A stretch of 64,000 nt of DNA, from positions 2,542,001 to 2,606,000 of the forward strand of contig CM065323.1 of the NCBI GenBank assembly GCA_033032175.1, read 5' to 3'. Position numbers and translations under genes: made by a program. Shown here piece after piece: positions 33,421 through 45,755 of the stretch (positions are counted from its first letter, which is position 1; every line of letters begins with the position of its first letter). Below the pieces are notes generated by a model. It worked only from the letters and a program-made list of their open reading frames with translations, was not told where the DNA came from and did not search any database. Source of the DNA: Saturnia japonica. Its lineage: Eukaryota; Arthropoda; Insecta; Lepidoptera; Saturniidae.

Positions 33421-34985
33421 CTTCTATGAACAATTATTTATTCTGTGCTCAAAAGTTCTGAGCTTAAACAACACAAAATATTCTCAGGTAGTGAAATAAT
33501 AAATTTGTTTAAAAAATTACGCAATAAAGGGCGATGTTGAAGGCTTATGAATATCCATTAATAAATTCCGGTAATGTTTTCCCACTTAACTTATTATCTG
33601 GAGTATTAATTACGTTTCCTTGAAAATAAGAGCTTGGAAGAAACGAGAATGGTATATTAACGTTATTAATTCTACCTCCTAATTTTTTTTTGTCTTGAAA
33701 AAGGTAAAATTATTTTTGTTATATTCAAGCTGTTTCAGTCGCTTTTTATTACTACGTTATTACTTTTACGCAACATAATGTTGATGTAAAGGCACTTGAG
33801 GATTGCAAACATCTTACAGGTGGTAAAATTTACTTCGACGAGCCTTGGTTCAAAAATGTCTTTAGGGTTCTGTTCGCAAAATAAGAAACATATTGCCACA
33901 GTATATATGTATTATAATGACGAATACTAAAAAGATCAAAAAGTGAAATTTTGAAAGAATAATTTTTTATCTGCTTATCTATCATATAAATATATATCAT
34001 GCTAGATACATGAAACGAAATGAATACAGGAAGATATTTTTTTAGGTTTTACTTAACAAAATATGCATGGTGAAATGCAACCCAATAATACAATATGTAG
34101 TTCTGCAAAATGACTGTAAAATATCTAATGGAAAGTACGATGCAATCTTGACATAGGCCGACTGCCAGTATAAATGTATTTCAACGACATTGTCATCATA
34201 TGTGCTTGCAAAAATACCTCTTAACGCCTCATTTATAAGAGACGATAGCTTAGGAGCGAATGAGCATGCCGTTATGATATTTAGTTCTTTTAAATTAATA
34301 TCTATGAGAATTATAGAGCCAAAAGGGAATATGGAATGAAACGAAAAATAAAATCTTATATAGATATAATTCCAGGATATTTACACGAATTAATAAAATT
34401 TATATACTATAATAACAATTTAAATATTCCAGAAAATATAGTACATAACCGGTCTCCTGAATGTCTCATCTCACAAATGACACAATTAGTAGAATTGTCA
34501 GCAACAGATAGTTCTGCGTCGGGATCTCGAACCAGGATCTCTTGGTTTCGGTGGAACGGCTCAATGCAGACTCGAAGCAAGAACCGTCGCCTGTAGCAAC
34601 CGGCTCAGCGTAATAATCTCGACCATCGAGATTTTTATCATTATGAAATGGAAATAGCAGAATATTAATACAAAATTCCGATATGAAGTTTCTCCAGTGA
34701 TTCTAGTTCAGTCTTCAGTTTATTTCAATAATTTACATTGGGTATTTTTATGCCAATGTTATATTAACTTTTAAAAATAAATATTATAAATTCAACTGAA
34801 TTCTTACAAAGTGTGTCCTATTTTTTAAATATTTATAAAAACCAATATATTCTATACCATATAATAGTCTATCGTATAATGACAATCCTTTTCTTCTATC
34901 ATTTTCAAATACTCGAACCCGCATTCATTATTTAAACGAACTACCTATAGGTTTTATTTGATATAAAACCTTCATAGAAAACATA
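33421..34985. other. No gene seen
   Basis: A decayed family Z trace lies near 34080-34215. The open stretch 34336-34596 starts with ATG and runs 86 codons but shows no domain and ends in a Ser/Arg-rich run; I do not recognise it. Confidence 0.35.
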
Positions 34986-34989
34986 TTTA

Positions 34990-35345
34990 TCTGACTAACT
35001 TCTAACAGGGAGTTTTTGGCGGGATCTTGAAGTGACATGTTGTGGTAGTTATTTTTAATTCATTTACTTAGGTTTTGAACCCTATATTATGTAATATTGG
35101 TGGCGTTTTGCGTGATATAGTTTGGTTTTGTGCATAAGTGAGGTGGATTATAAATATAAGCTGAAAGCATTCATTCCGAGATCCCACAAAAATTCCCTAG
35201 AAAGTTCTAACAAGGGAGCCACCATCTTGTTAGGATACTGAATCGTCATAACGCTTGACAATATAATTCACTCGATAATGGCAGTAATGGTCTTCATTAA
35301 AGAGGACCGGTTGCCAAGTTAGGAAGAGGAAGAAGAAGAAGAACT
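34990..35345 (+). repeat. Dispersed repeat, family H with GAA-rich tail
   Basis: Matches 56695-56955: 'ttgaagtgacatgttgtggt', 'gtggcgttttgcgtgatata', 'aagtgaggtggattataaat', 'ttaaagaggaccggttgcca', then 'agttaggaagaggaagaaga'. The tail and variable 5' ends suggest a short retroposon. Confidence 0.75.
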
Positions 35346-38300
35346 TCTAACAGCGCATGCCCTAAAACTATCAGACGTAACAGAAATTGACATGTTGTCA
35401 GTCCTAAAACAAAAAATAATATGAAACAATTCTTTTTTAAGCTAAATGGATCGTATTATAAATTATATTTGAACGGACGAATACATTAACCTAACCGATG
35501 CCCTGGAAATTAAACAATAAACCATTAAATAATATACACGAAAACAATACAAGAAATACAAAGTAAATAAGAGTATTAAGATAAATAGACGCTGACTACA
35601 TAGACCTAATATAATGCGCCAGACCGCGAGACGATTGAAATTTTTCACAATAAGGCATATACATAAGAATTTGCCAACTTATTTTTTCTTGCTCTGATGG
35701 ATGCTACCCTAAAGCTTTGGGTTCGTAAAATAACCCACATCGTTCTGAAATAGAATGCAGATAATAAGACTAGGATAAAAGTATATCGCATTTCAACTAT
35801 GCATCTTCAATACTTGGATTTGAAGATGCCTGATTGGTATTCCATTGGCCTAACCCAGTTGTTCGTGACGATTTCTTAAATCTGTTCAAAATTAGGGCAA
35901 GCAGACGGCTTATTTAATTTATTCACTTCTGTAAAAAATGACTCAATGATTTCAAGGGGATTTTCGAGGGTGAATTTCCGTCGGTGCGTTTCGAATTTCA
36001 TAACGTTCAGTCCGTCCTTCCTGGTTTTTCCTTTACCTAAATAACACACGTATTTTTCTTTGTGATATTATTAATTATTTTTCTGTTCCGTGAATCGTAA
36101 GGAAAGGAGCTTTATTGTCGAGATGAAATCAGTATTGTGATTTGTTTTATCACTATGAAATATTATTTTTTATGAAATTCAAATTTTATGAAAATAGTAT
36201 AGGTACACTTTGTAGCAGTTTAAGAAACGCTTAGTTTTCATAGTGAACTAGCTGTGCCCCACGGTTTCATCCGTGTTAATTTATTCCGACAAACACCGCG
36301 CATAACGCATCCATGTAGTATATCATAATTGTACTTCCCGCAAGTACAAATTAAATTAATTTTTCATTATCTCCTAAACTATGTGTCCAAATAGCATACT
36401 CTAATGAGCAAAATTTAACTTCAATAAATTGCCTTTATGATGAAGTAACTTTTGTTTGTAAGGATTAACTTACCATGACTAAAAATAATGTTTAAATCAC
36501 TTTTTAATTTTCAACAAATCTTTTTCATAAAATACTTTATAGTGGCTTATGTATAAGAGATATGCATATACTACCCTAGCTTTTTTTTTTCAATATAGTA
36601 AGGATCAATATTATTCTAGAACATTATATTTCCGTATCATTAACGATTACGCCAGCACACGCGGTTAAAGTAGTTCGGGAGTGCTTCGACTTCCTACTTA
36701 CGTAACAAAAATCAATATTTACAGCTATATGAGAGATATAGTCTAATCTTAAATAGCTTATACTATTCCTCAAGAGTCTAGCTATCATTTATAAATATAA
36801 TTTTTCGAATCCGACTGGTAATTTCAGAGAGATTAGCGTGTTTAATTAAATAAACAAATAAATAATAAAACTTTTCCTTTTTCAAATCATAGTTAAATAA
36901 TTGAATGATATTACAATTTAGAGATATGTAAATGTATATATACTAAGAGATTGTTTGTTTGTACCCGCTAATCTCTTGAACTACCATTCAAATTAGAAAA
37001 AATATTTTTGCACTTTATAGTCTACTAGGGGTGTGCTCGCGGCTCCGCACGTGTTTTTACTGTACAGTAGTTATTTAATTGCCGTAATTTTATTTTTACT
37101 TATATTATTGACAATTCATACAGTCTATCAATTAAGAAATTACTTATTCTTCCCGTATACAAAAATTGATTCAAATTGTTGGGAACTATTTTTAACGATT
37201 CCTAAATGTATTGGCGGTTCTTGTAGCCTATAAATTATATATTGACGTTTACTTCCTGTCCAAAAAATTTGGTCAAGACAGGCTAAGAATTTATTGAAAT
37301 GTAATATTATCTTCTTTTTTTTACGAATTTTAAAAGTAATATTGACACTTGTTATAATATAAGCCTATGAAATGACTAATACTTCCCCCGTACAAAATTT
37401 ACATTTTATTTCAAATTTTCTTTTCGGTTTCTAAAAGTAAAATTGAAATTTCTTACATCCTATCAAATTGACCAATGACATACGCTTTTCACGTATACAA
37501 AATTTCATGATAATCGGTCAAGCCGTTCTTGTGTAAATCCAAAAATACAAACAGACAAACAGACAAACGTTAAAAAAAAATTTAGAATCAAATTCGTGAT
37601 CAGTGTCCTTCATATAGTATGTATATTGGAAAACTTAGAAAAAAAATTACATGTACAGACAGAACAACAGATTTATTAATATAGATTTATTGAAGAATGC
37701 TATTTGACTCTTACCGATAGTTTTACAAAGTTTTGTTCGAAATACATTCGATAATAAAAACGTTTCCGATACAAACTCACGGTTTTTTTTACCTCGAACG
37801 TTAACTGTAGTTAAGTCGAAACCACTTTATCCGAACGGGCACTTACTTTTCTAAGCACTAACATAGAATACTAAAAAAGGTTTACCGCAGTTTTATAGTA
37901 ACGAGAAACGACTAATATTTTCATGTATATTTTCTCTGTATGTACTTTTTTACATGGGTTTTTTATAACTTTACATCCATGGAAGTATTAAATCTTACTG
38001 AAATGCAAATTTTTTTTTTTTTTTAATTTTGAAATCGTATTTCCTTCTCAAATGTTAAATTCATAGAAATTAGTTAGTAAAGCTTTACTGTCTTTACTTT
38101 TCTTTTTTGTACAAATCTCAGTACATAGTTTATCTTCTTCTTTTTTTTTTTTAATAACTGATACACAGAAACTTGATAAAAATTCAAAACACCTGACGTT
38201 ATTAAATTTCTATTAACATAGATACATTTTATTATATCAGTACTCGTAGATTCGTAACATAATCTCTTTTGCAATTTTCATACCTTAGTCATTCTACGGC

Positions 38301-38579
38301 AATAATTTAAACGGGAGTCTCCAACGGTGCTCAAACTTTTCGATAAAGCCTCTTTTCTTAATTAACTTTCTTAATGACGCAAGTTTCGAGTGATTTCGTT
38401 TTCCCTTAGAATCGACCTATTAGCTGTCTTATATTGCTTTGTATTTTTTAATTCATAATTAATATAAACCTTATTGCTTTCTCAGACATGCGTAATATTC
38501 TTAAAAATTCAGTTTTGATAAGCACTTTGGTATTAGGATAAGAGAGTTAGGGCAGAGGGAAATTTCTTTGAAGATTTAT
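35346..38579. other. Diffuse repeats, no gene
   Basis: 36244-36420 and 37025-37615 contain 'gctgtgccccacggtttcat', 'gctcgcggctccgcacgtg' and 'aaacagacaaacagacaaac' phrases of insect repeat ends. 37040-37570 holds internally repeated 'gacaattc(a/t)taca' blocks. 36800-36860 has a family F end. No coding sequence recognised. Confidence 0.4.
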
Positions 38580-38740
38580 CTTTACTTGGGGCAGCCTGAC
38601 TTGTAGAATCCAGCCTATAGAAGTTCGCGTCTAAATAACCTTTTATTGTCTTCCTGTGGTGAGTACGGTTTCCAGAACTTCTTGGGAATGAAAGGTTTAA
38701 TGTCGGAAATGCGCTAGTGCGCAGTATACTTTTTACACTT
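38580..38740 (-). repeat. Dispersed repeat, family D
   Basis: Inverted and decayed: 'ggggcagcctgacttgtaga', 'ctatagaagttcgcgtctaa', 'gtggtgagtacggtttccag', 'ggaaatgcgctagtg'. Confidence 0.6.
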
Positions 38741-39519
38741 GTCTTTTTTTAAAGACAAATAATGACAAACTTACGACCTTTCGGATCAACATTATTATCA
38801 ATAAGTCTAACATATGACGTGAGTGTATTCTTAACTTTAGATAAATTTCGTATCAGAGGTGAAATAAGTTGACTTCGAAGCGTTAGCGTGACCTCTGAAG
38901 CCATATCACGTGGCGAATATACGATAAACCAATAGAACGGGTCATGACACTCCACTTAAACCTACTTAATAAGGTGTAAGTAATTATATAATGTTAGCAC
39001 TTCAATATAACATTGTATTTTTTAAGGGATTGAAGCAATGCTGATTAGTATTTTAGTGCTAATTTTAGCAATAATTAAATTTCCATATTGCTTTTCGGAT
39101 TTGATATTTAAATTAATAATAAATATTTTAGAGTTGAAGAAATCGTTTTTTGAATGCTATAATATCTGAAAATACTAACCTGATTGAAAAAATAATATTG
39201 CACGTTATAGCCTGTTTATTGATGAAGGTTATAGACTATATTAACTCACGCTACGACTCCAAGGAGCAAGGCAGTAACAATGACCGTAAAGTATTCTGGA
39301 TGCTATGGTCAAGTGTGAGAAGTGAGAAAAGGATAAGCCACGGCTGCATTGGCGGCGATGCGATGGAGAATTACTTCAATTAATTTAACATAACTAAAAT
39401 TGTGGATCACAGCTAAAATCAATCAAGCTAGTTTATCATTGATTTAGAAGTTTTGCAATGAAAATATAATACGATACAAATCTTGAGCTGATCTATAAAA
39501 CACAAGACAAATTTTAACA
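38741..39519. other. Repeat debris, no gene
   Basis: 39190-39360 is an inverted family F copy ('attgatgaaggttatagact', 'cacgctacgactccaaggag'). The 77-codon open stretch over it is fortuitous. Confidence 0.45.
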
Positions 39520-39740
39520 AAAAAAGAAAACTAGCTTCAATGATTTTGAGACGTTTCGTAGTATATTTTCGAAGTTCACCATCCAATGCTAATGGATTTT
39601 CAAAATGGCACCACCTTTAAGGTATCCCCTTTTCAACAAAAAACATTCATTCAAATCGGTTAATGAACAATAAAGTTATGGTTGAATACACATAAAAAAA
39701 TATTCATTTGAATTGACAACCTTCCTTTTTTGGAAGTCAG
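39520..39740 (-). repeat. Dispersed repeat, family G
   Basis: 'cttcaatgattttgagacgt', 'ttcgaagttcaccatccaat', 'taaggtatccccttttc', 'ttcaaatcggttaatgaaca' are the reverse complement of family G. Confidence 0.6.
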
Positions 39741-40607
39741 TTAAAAAGTTGATAAAAACCTATATTAAATACACAGGTAAAACGTTGACAATCATTGCTC
39801 CAAACTATGTGAACCATAGAAAGTTGCTTACAAACACTTCACTGGTATTTTAACGACTCGACATGAAAGGGGTCGACAGTAAACATTGCGTAAAGATAAC
39901 ACACCTGCTGTATGCCGACGTCCTTCTCAGAATGGGTAATATTAATAAATCCAGGAATTGTGGTAAAATTTTCTTAATATTTTTTCTACATTGAGGACGA
40001 TTATTCAGTATACACACAAAAATGCGGTTTTTTGTTCATTTTTAACGACATCACTAAAAGAGGGGGTCTCAATTCCAATCTATATATATTATTTGTTTAT
40101 AAACCGATTTAGATGATTCTGATAGCCGGAAAAAACAGACGGATAAACAGAATTTTAAAAATTGCTTTTTGTTATAATAATCCTACTTGCATAATATGCA
40201 CTTAGTAAAAAGTTGTTTTAATAACACAAACAGACACTTCAATTTTATTATTTGTATAGTTAATAATAACCCATAATTGATAGGTTTTGCAATTATATTG
40301 TTCAAAATTAAAAAGATAATTTAACAGATTGAAAAAAAAGACTCAAAGTTAATTTTTCAAATAAAAAAGTGTCTTGAAAATACAAAGGGGAAAACTCATA
40401 TCGGCATTCTATGGTGGCGGTTGGGAAATTCAATCGTATTGGGAAACCTTTAAAGCGAATTAAATTTCTGTTACCTGTTACGGCTTTGAGCCGTCTTGTC
40501 CAATACCTATTGTTAACGGTTTGTTTCGCAATATCCTTGAAATTATATCATTAGTATTATTGTCTCTTTTTTTGTTAATTTTGATTTTATTTTATCATAG
40601 TAACTGT
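39741..40607. other. No gene seen
   Basis: 40040-40260 contains a mixture of family G and E end phrases ('aagagggggtctcaattcca', 'aatcctacttgcataatatg'). Nothing coding. Confidence 0.4.
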
Positions 40608-40856
40608 CTCATTAGCCTAGTTTTCGTAAGCGCGACTGTTATGCTCGAAGTCCTGGTTTCGATTCTTAGGTCGAGCAAAGTGTTATTGTTGTTTCCTATG
40701 AAATTCTCAGTAGCAGCTCAGAGTTCGGCTTTGTGCTCGATTAATATTATGGCTCCCTATTACGTAGAACCTAAAACATACCTAGCGAACTGTGGGTGTA
40801 CATAAGTACACCTCTGCCTAACCCTCCGGGGAAAACAGGCGTGATGGTGTTAGTAT
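40608..40856 (+). repeat. tRNA-derived SINE, family A
   Basis: Nearly complete: head 'attagcctagttttcgtaag', decayed B box 'ggtttcgattct', body 'attctcagtagcagctcaga', tail 'gcgaactgtgggtgtacata', 'cacctctgcctaaccctccg', 'caggcgtgatgg'. Confidence 0.85.
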
Positions 40857-41034
40857 ATTAGTATTATTATATGCTATTAGTTCCTTACAAATCAATCAAT
40901 ACAGCATTATAATTTGTTCCCCTTTAACTTACTAAATAGATTACCAAATATACGTCCACAGATAATCTTTTCATAATATTTTTTTTGACGACAATGTGCC
41001 TTGGTCTCAGTTCAATTCAAAGCAACGGTGAACA

Positions 41035-41690
41035 CTGAGAGATCGAGCCAGTGCACGAGTTTGTATACTTGTATCTATGTTTACTAGGAATGGAAAGTAT
41101 AAAAGTGATATAGAAAGGAGAGTAAATGCTGGTAACATGGTCTATGGGGCGTTATACAACTTTATAAATAGCCTGAAAATTTCTACGAAAGCTCGTCTGG
41201 TTGTACATAGAGGAGTGATGGTTCCTTATGTACGAAAGCGAAAGCTGGATGTGGCTGAAAAAGCATGAAAGAAGAATAAATGCTGTTGAAATTAAAGCGA
41301 TAAGAGGTATTTTTGCAGTGAAATTGAATGACAGGATAAGAAATAGTGTGATAAGAGAACTTTGTGGTGTGAAAGGAGATATAGTCACACGGATTGAGAA
41401 TGGGATGCTTAGATAGTTTGAGCATGTTGAGAGGATGAATTAAAGAAGAATGACTAAACAAATTTATAAGGCGAGTGTGAATGGATACCTTGGAAGAGGA
41501 AGGCCTAGACGAACATTCCTCGATTAAATGGGGACGTTTAAAACAAAGTTCAGGTCAAGAGTACTCTAAGCCGAGTGAAAAGATTGGTGGGTGTTAAAAA
41601 AGCGAAAGATGTATGCCAGGTTCGTAGCAAGTGGAAGAACGTGGTCTCGGCCTACCCTATTGGTAGAGATGCGTGATGTACAATGTCTAT
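41035..41690 (+). pseudogene. LINE ORF2 C-terminus, family Q, frameshifted
   Basis: Two overlapping frames carry one protein. First (41077-41265) SMFTRNGKYKSDIERRVNAG, then INSLKISTKARLVVHRGVMVP; after a shift near 41225, YESESWMWLKKHERRINAVE and IRGIFAVKLNDRIRNSVIRE up to a stop near 41415. A later segment reads GRGRPRRTFLD. The YGSESW / D-R-I-R-N / G-R-P-R order is the conserved C-terminal region after the RT of a LINE common in Lepidoptera. There is at least one further frameshift near 41055-41065 and several stops. RT core and endonuclease are missing. Inactive. The 3' part recurs at 1440-1626. Confidence 0.8.
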
Positions 41691-41935
41691 GTCAATAAAC
41701 AATTATATTAATTTCCAATTAATATTTGACAAGTTTGAAATACCATATCAAATAAAATAACAAAATGTTTTGGGAATTAATTGAAGAACGCGCATTCCTA
41801 TAGCTATAATTAAAGGATCTGTTATGGAACTTGGCACCCGTGAGACCTCAGCTCTTCATCAATGGACACGACTACCCCCAATGTCGTTTCTAGCAAACAA
41901 GACCCAATTTTTACATTGATGAACTTGAAGCAACA

Positions 41936-42190
41936 TGGCTGAGAGGTAGCGTGTACGGACATCGCATCGATCGCCGTGAGTTCGAATCCCTGCAATGAGC
42001 CTGATAACATGGTGGGCGGTTCTAATACCCGTCTAGCTAGCTACCACCCTGGAGTTGAAAATGAGTCTGCAAGCACCGATAAGTGTGTTCCGGCCGCTGC
42101 ACTTGAGAGACAATCTTTCATAGGCTTAGCATGTTACTATCTTGGGAAATATCGACATTTAAGATCAGGTGATAATGTTGCAACTATGGA
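41936..42190 (+). repeat. tRNA-derived SINE, family B
   Basis: Head 'catggctgagaggtagcgtg' with B box 'gttcgaatccctg', body 'ccaccctggagttgaaaatg', 'gtgttccggccgctgcactt', tail 'tcttgggaaatatcgacatt'. The tRNA-like head is well preserved. Confidence 0.85.
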
Positions 42191-42870
42191 CATTGAAGTT
42201 CCTTTTCTTTTTGTTTTGGCACCGCAAAAAGTACTTGCCAGTATAGATAAAATTTACACAATAAAGCCCCCACCTCATCTTGAGTTTATTGTAAAACAAA
42301 TTTAGTAATATAATTGGGAAATAGGTATGTGTTATTACTCAATTTAGTATGCTATAAGAATTACTGTCAATAACACTTTTAGAAATTATAAAGTATAAAT
42401 AATAAGCAAAATATTTCTTAACCGATTTTGATGGATTTTTTTTACATGAGGTGTATACTCGACGTATATTATGCGGTCTTTTGAGTTTTGTAAAATTTAT
42501 TATAATTTTTTTAATACATAGGTTTTATGTTTAGATTTTATAAGTGCAATGCAATATATGACTTATATGTAATTTCTCAATAAGGCTATAAGAATTCCAT
42601 ACTAGGTACTTTTACAAATAATAATACATTGAGAAAAATAATAATACAATACAAAGAAACTACTACATCGCGTGTGGAGCTGCAGGCTAATGTAGTATTA
42701 TTATAAAAGCTTACATAATTACATGAAATTGTTATCTCTCAGCGTTCGTTGTAAAAAAAACTTTTAGGCAAACTAGAATTAGATATGAGAAAGTTTAATC
42801 GAGAACCTCAAGCATTTTTTCCCCTGTGTTAAATCATAACCCTGCGGAAGTCGCGACGTATTCCAAGATC
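42191..42870. other. No gene seen
   Basis: AT-rich DNA with a diffuse repeat end near 42420-42480. Confidence 0.4.
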
Positions 42871-43051
42871 TCATTATGTGTATACCTATTGTTGTACCAC
42901 ACCTCGTCCGCCACGCCACGGCCTGCCTCAGGCCTCTGCCTCCAGAAGGACGCGAGGCGGCGTCAAAGGTGCGCGTTTTATCGACGACTTTGTGCTTACT
43001 GTGACGGAAAAAATGTGTTGTATAATATGTGACAGGCGAATTTATATGTAA
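42871..43051 (+). other. GC-rich island with possible short exon
   Basis: A roughly 100-bp GC-rich block (42897-42995) stands out from its surroundings. It is followed by an ATG-started stretch (MCCIICDRRIY) that runs into a strong splice donor, 'ttatat|gtaagttg'. A Cys-x-x-Cys pair near a start could open a zinc-finger domain, but 11 codons are too few to judge. No downstream exon is recognised. Could be a promoter with a first exon or chance. Confidence 0.2.
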
Positions 43052-43810
43052 GTTGTTTTCCGTGTAGAACTTAATTTATACTTCCAAACCGTTAACTGAT
43101 AATTCTATTTATAAATTAATTAATTAACAAATTATGTTTGTTAAGTAAGTGTGAAAAAAAATCAGGTGGATAATTTCCGAGAATTTTTTTATAAACTTTG
43201 ATATCTGTTTATTTTTATTAGTTACATGACATTGAGTGCTTTATTTGTACATTTTCATGTAACTATGTACCTACATAGTTATTAGTTATTTTTATTTCTA
43301 CTTCATTGAATTTTTAATAGCTATTATAAATTTTCATTTTTATAAGTTCACGCTTCTAGTATCAAAATCAAAAGAATTAATATTTTAATGAACGGCATTG
43401 CTGAATTAGATTAACCAATTCTTCATGAATCGTAAATAGATTCCTTTTAGAGTAATTAGAAACTAATTAAGCTTTTTAAAATAATTATCCAAGGAAATTA
43501 AAAATTCATGTAGCACTATTTATAATTAATTAGTAGCAGTATTTTATTAAACTGGAATTATTTGAACTTTACTATGTTTTATTCGTATGCCATTAAAAAA
43601 AAAAAAATTAACAACAGATTTAACTAAATTTTATATTTATTAACACTTACGTACCTAGTTATTACAAAAGGTATTAAAAAATTGTGCTTTTTTAAATTTA
43701 ATTTTAACGAAGTAAATAGTCGACTTAATATCAGAGACTTAGAAAATATTTTATAAAATATTTATGGGAGTATTTTTTTTTATTGTTTTTATTTATAATT
43801 CTGATAAAGT
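43052..43810. other. No gene seen
   Basis: Very AT-rich DNA. Confidence 0.45.
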
Positions 43811-43870
43811 TTCACCACAATCTGACGTGATTTTAAGTGATAATTTAGAGGCAAAGATGGTCACACGCAC
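43811..43870 (-). repeat. SINE family B fragment at LINE insertion edge
   Basis: 'caccacaatctgacgtgatt', 'ttaagtgataatttagaggc', 'aagatggtcacacgc' correspond to the inverted tail of family B and end where the LINE begins. I could not find the rest of the SINE on the other side. Confidence 0.6.
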
Positions 43871-45100
43871 AAATAATAATAATAAAGCCCTTTATTCAGA
43901 CCAACTTAGTATCTATTTACAAAGTATTAAGAATTAAAAACTGATTATTGATATACAATTATATATTTTGTAACTAAACTAATTTTAATCTATTCTATTC
44001 TAATTCTTAATTATATTTTCTAGGTCTGTTTGCCAATCGGCAAAGGCCTCCTCCAACATTTGTCATTCCTGTCTCTCTTGGGCCACTCTATTCCACGTCA
44101 CTCCTCCTACTTGCCTTATTAATATCCCATTTGATATGTTCTAGCGCGTATGTTAATTCTGTTAAGTTTTCTTCATTTTTAGAGTAAGTGTATTTAGTGG
44201 TGCAATACAGATTTTTTTTTTTTTTTTTTTTTTTTAATATTGGAGGGTTGTGGTCTTCATCCCCCACGAGGACCAGTCGGTTTGGGGGAGATTGTGTTTT
44301 TACGTTTTGTTGGTTTTCGTAGTTTGTTTGAATTCCCGGTGTTCCGAAAGTTAAATGCTATTGGTAGTTGCGTGTGGAAATATTGGTTAGAGAGTTTGAC
44401 TTAATTCTCATTGCATCGAAGGCGTTTGTTCTGTTGTTTTTGAGAGAGATCAGCGTTTGTTGTTTTTTAGGCTGAGTTTTAGACGGTGAATGTGGTGAGG
44501 TAGATTGTTTCCTTTTCCTTGTATCATTGTTGGTATTAAGTTCTTTGATTATCATTTTATCATATTTCAGATAAGCTATGTTTCCTTTTTTCCTCTCTTC
44601 TAGTAATTGCGGTTGTAGAGCTTTCCTTTTCTCTAATACTTCTTTCGAATAATCCTCCGATATATAAATTCCGTTTAATTTCTTTTTGTTTTTCGTAATT
44701 TCGTTCTTCTTCCATTCGCTTAAAAGGGAACATAGTACAGGTCTTGGGTTGTTCTTGGCTTTTAGTTTTCCTAAGCGGTTTAGTTTGTTTATTTCGTTTT
44801 CTTCTAAATTGATGTTTAAGTCTCTTTTAAAGTTCTCCTTTATATTCTGGAATAGCTCAGCGGTTGAGTTTTCACCCTCTTCTAATCCAAAAATAATTAG
44901 GTTATTACTTTTCTTTTCCCTTTTTAAATGTTCTATCTCCTTCTCTAATTTGCCGATTTTTTCTTTTAGTTTTTCGTTTTCGTCCTTGATAGGCATTAGT
45001 TTTTCATCCATCCGGTCCATAATATTTTTGTAAGAGATTCTGTTAATTCGGTTGTCTGATTTTTCATTTTTTCAAATAATATTTCAAATTGTCTCTCCAT
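43871..45100 (-). mobile_element. Internally deleted LINE retaining ORF1
   Basis: Read on the minus strand: ORF1 (45100-44358), a spacer with an A24 run (T's at 44212-44235), a trace of the ORF2 start (NEENLTELTYALEHIKWDI, resembling the beginning of LINE endonuclease domains), then directly a C-terminal ORF2 remnant (WNRVAQERQEWQMLEEAFAD) and a 3' end with a TTATTATTATT-type tail at 43871. Nearly all of the endonuclease and RT is missing. The true 5' end probably extends beyond 45100 into about 45300. It could only move with help from a full-length relative. Confidence 0.8.
44358..45100 (-). pseudogene. LINE ORF1 protein (coiled coil, RNA-binding type), one frameshift
   Basis: From ATG at 45098-45100 about 25 codons are open; the frame then shifts by one base in an A-run (T's at 45025-45029), and 220 codons continue from 45020 to a stop at 44358. 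Residues 1-40 of the long part form a Lys/Glu-rich heptad-like coiled coil. NNLIIFGLEEGE and the following NIKENF / EINKLNRLG / PRPVLCSLLS stretch match the RNA-recognition-like core of L1-type ORF1 proteins. The C-terminus is basic and Ser/Asn-rich. ORF1 proteins trimerise and coat LINE RNA. Apart from the one-base loss the frame is clean, so the copy is fairly young. Open sequence on the opposite strand (44686-45033) is only its shadow. Confidence 0.85.
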
Positions 45101-45620
45101 AATGTCAGGTCAAGTTACGTGGAACGGAACGTAATAGTAAATAGTAACTATGGGTTTTCTTGTTCTAGCAACACTGTAGTTGATACCAACCGAACCGACT
45201 AACAGTTATAGTGACATCAAACTGATCAAAGTATCAGTGACATTAGACTAACAGTTGAAGTCACGTGTAACATAATGAAATATCAAAATGGCGGTTAATT
45301 TATGTCCTAACCTATGATGTTGTTGTGGATCTTCAATTTCACTTTATTGGGCAGATGTAATGAGAAAGTGTTAACAGCGTTGTGATTATACCTCCACAAA
45401 TTTAAAGATTTAAAAAGTTATACGCTACATCTGAACATAAATACCGTTAAAAACCACACTATAGGTGCCTTGGCAGATCCGGAAAGAACCATCTGTCGAA
45501 TCTGTCGCTAAACTTAGGAAAGAAAATATCTCTCAGGCACGGCTATGAGTGCTTTCTCTAACAATATTTATTTTTTGGAATTTTTATTGTGTTTTTAGAT
45601 CAGTAGATCAAAAGTTAAAA
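45101..45620. other. Probable LINE 5' leader, then unassigned DNA
   Basis: 45101-45300 is likely the 5' untranslated region of the LINE (minus strand). The remainder has no recognised feature. Confidence 0.35.
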
Positions 45621-45755
45621 GTCGCGGTAGCCAATTGGTTACACCAGTGGTATATCGATCAGAAGCTGCAGGTTCGAGGCCTAGGTATTTCTTGGAGTTA
45701 CTTAGCAATATTATTGGCTGACGGTGAAGGAAAATATCGTGAGGAATCCTTATTA
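45621..45755 (+). repeat. tRNA-derived SINE, family C
   Basis: A box TAGCCAATTGG (45628-45638) and B box GGTTCGAGGCC (45671-45681), followed by 'tgacggtgaaggaaaatatc' and 'gtgaggaatcc', a SINE layout. A different family from A and B; single copy in this window. Confidence 0.75.

Noticed and set aside
40521..40805. 94-codon plus-strand frame
   Set aside because: Most of it is SINE family A sequence; the same region is non-coding in the other copies.
41976..42305. 109-codon plus-strand frame
   Set aside because: It runs through a family B SINE; no other copy preserves the frame.
44686..45033. 115-codon plus-strand open frame rich in Phe and Ser
   Set aside because: Exact antisense of the LINE ORF1 coiled-coil region; composition is explained by Lys/Glu codons read backwards.
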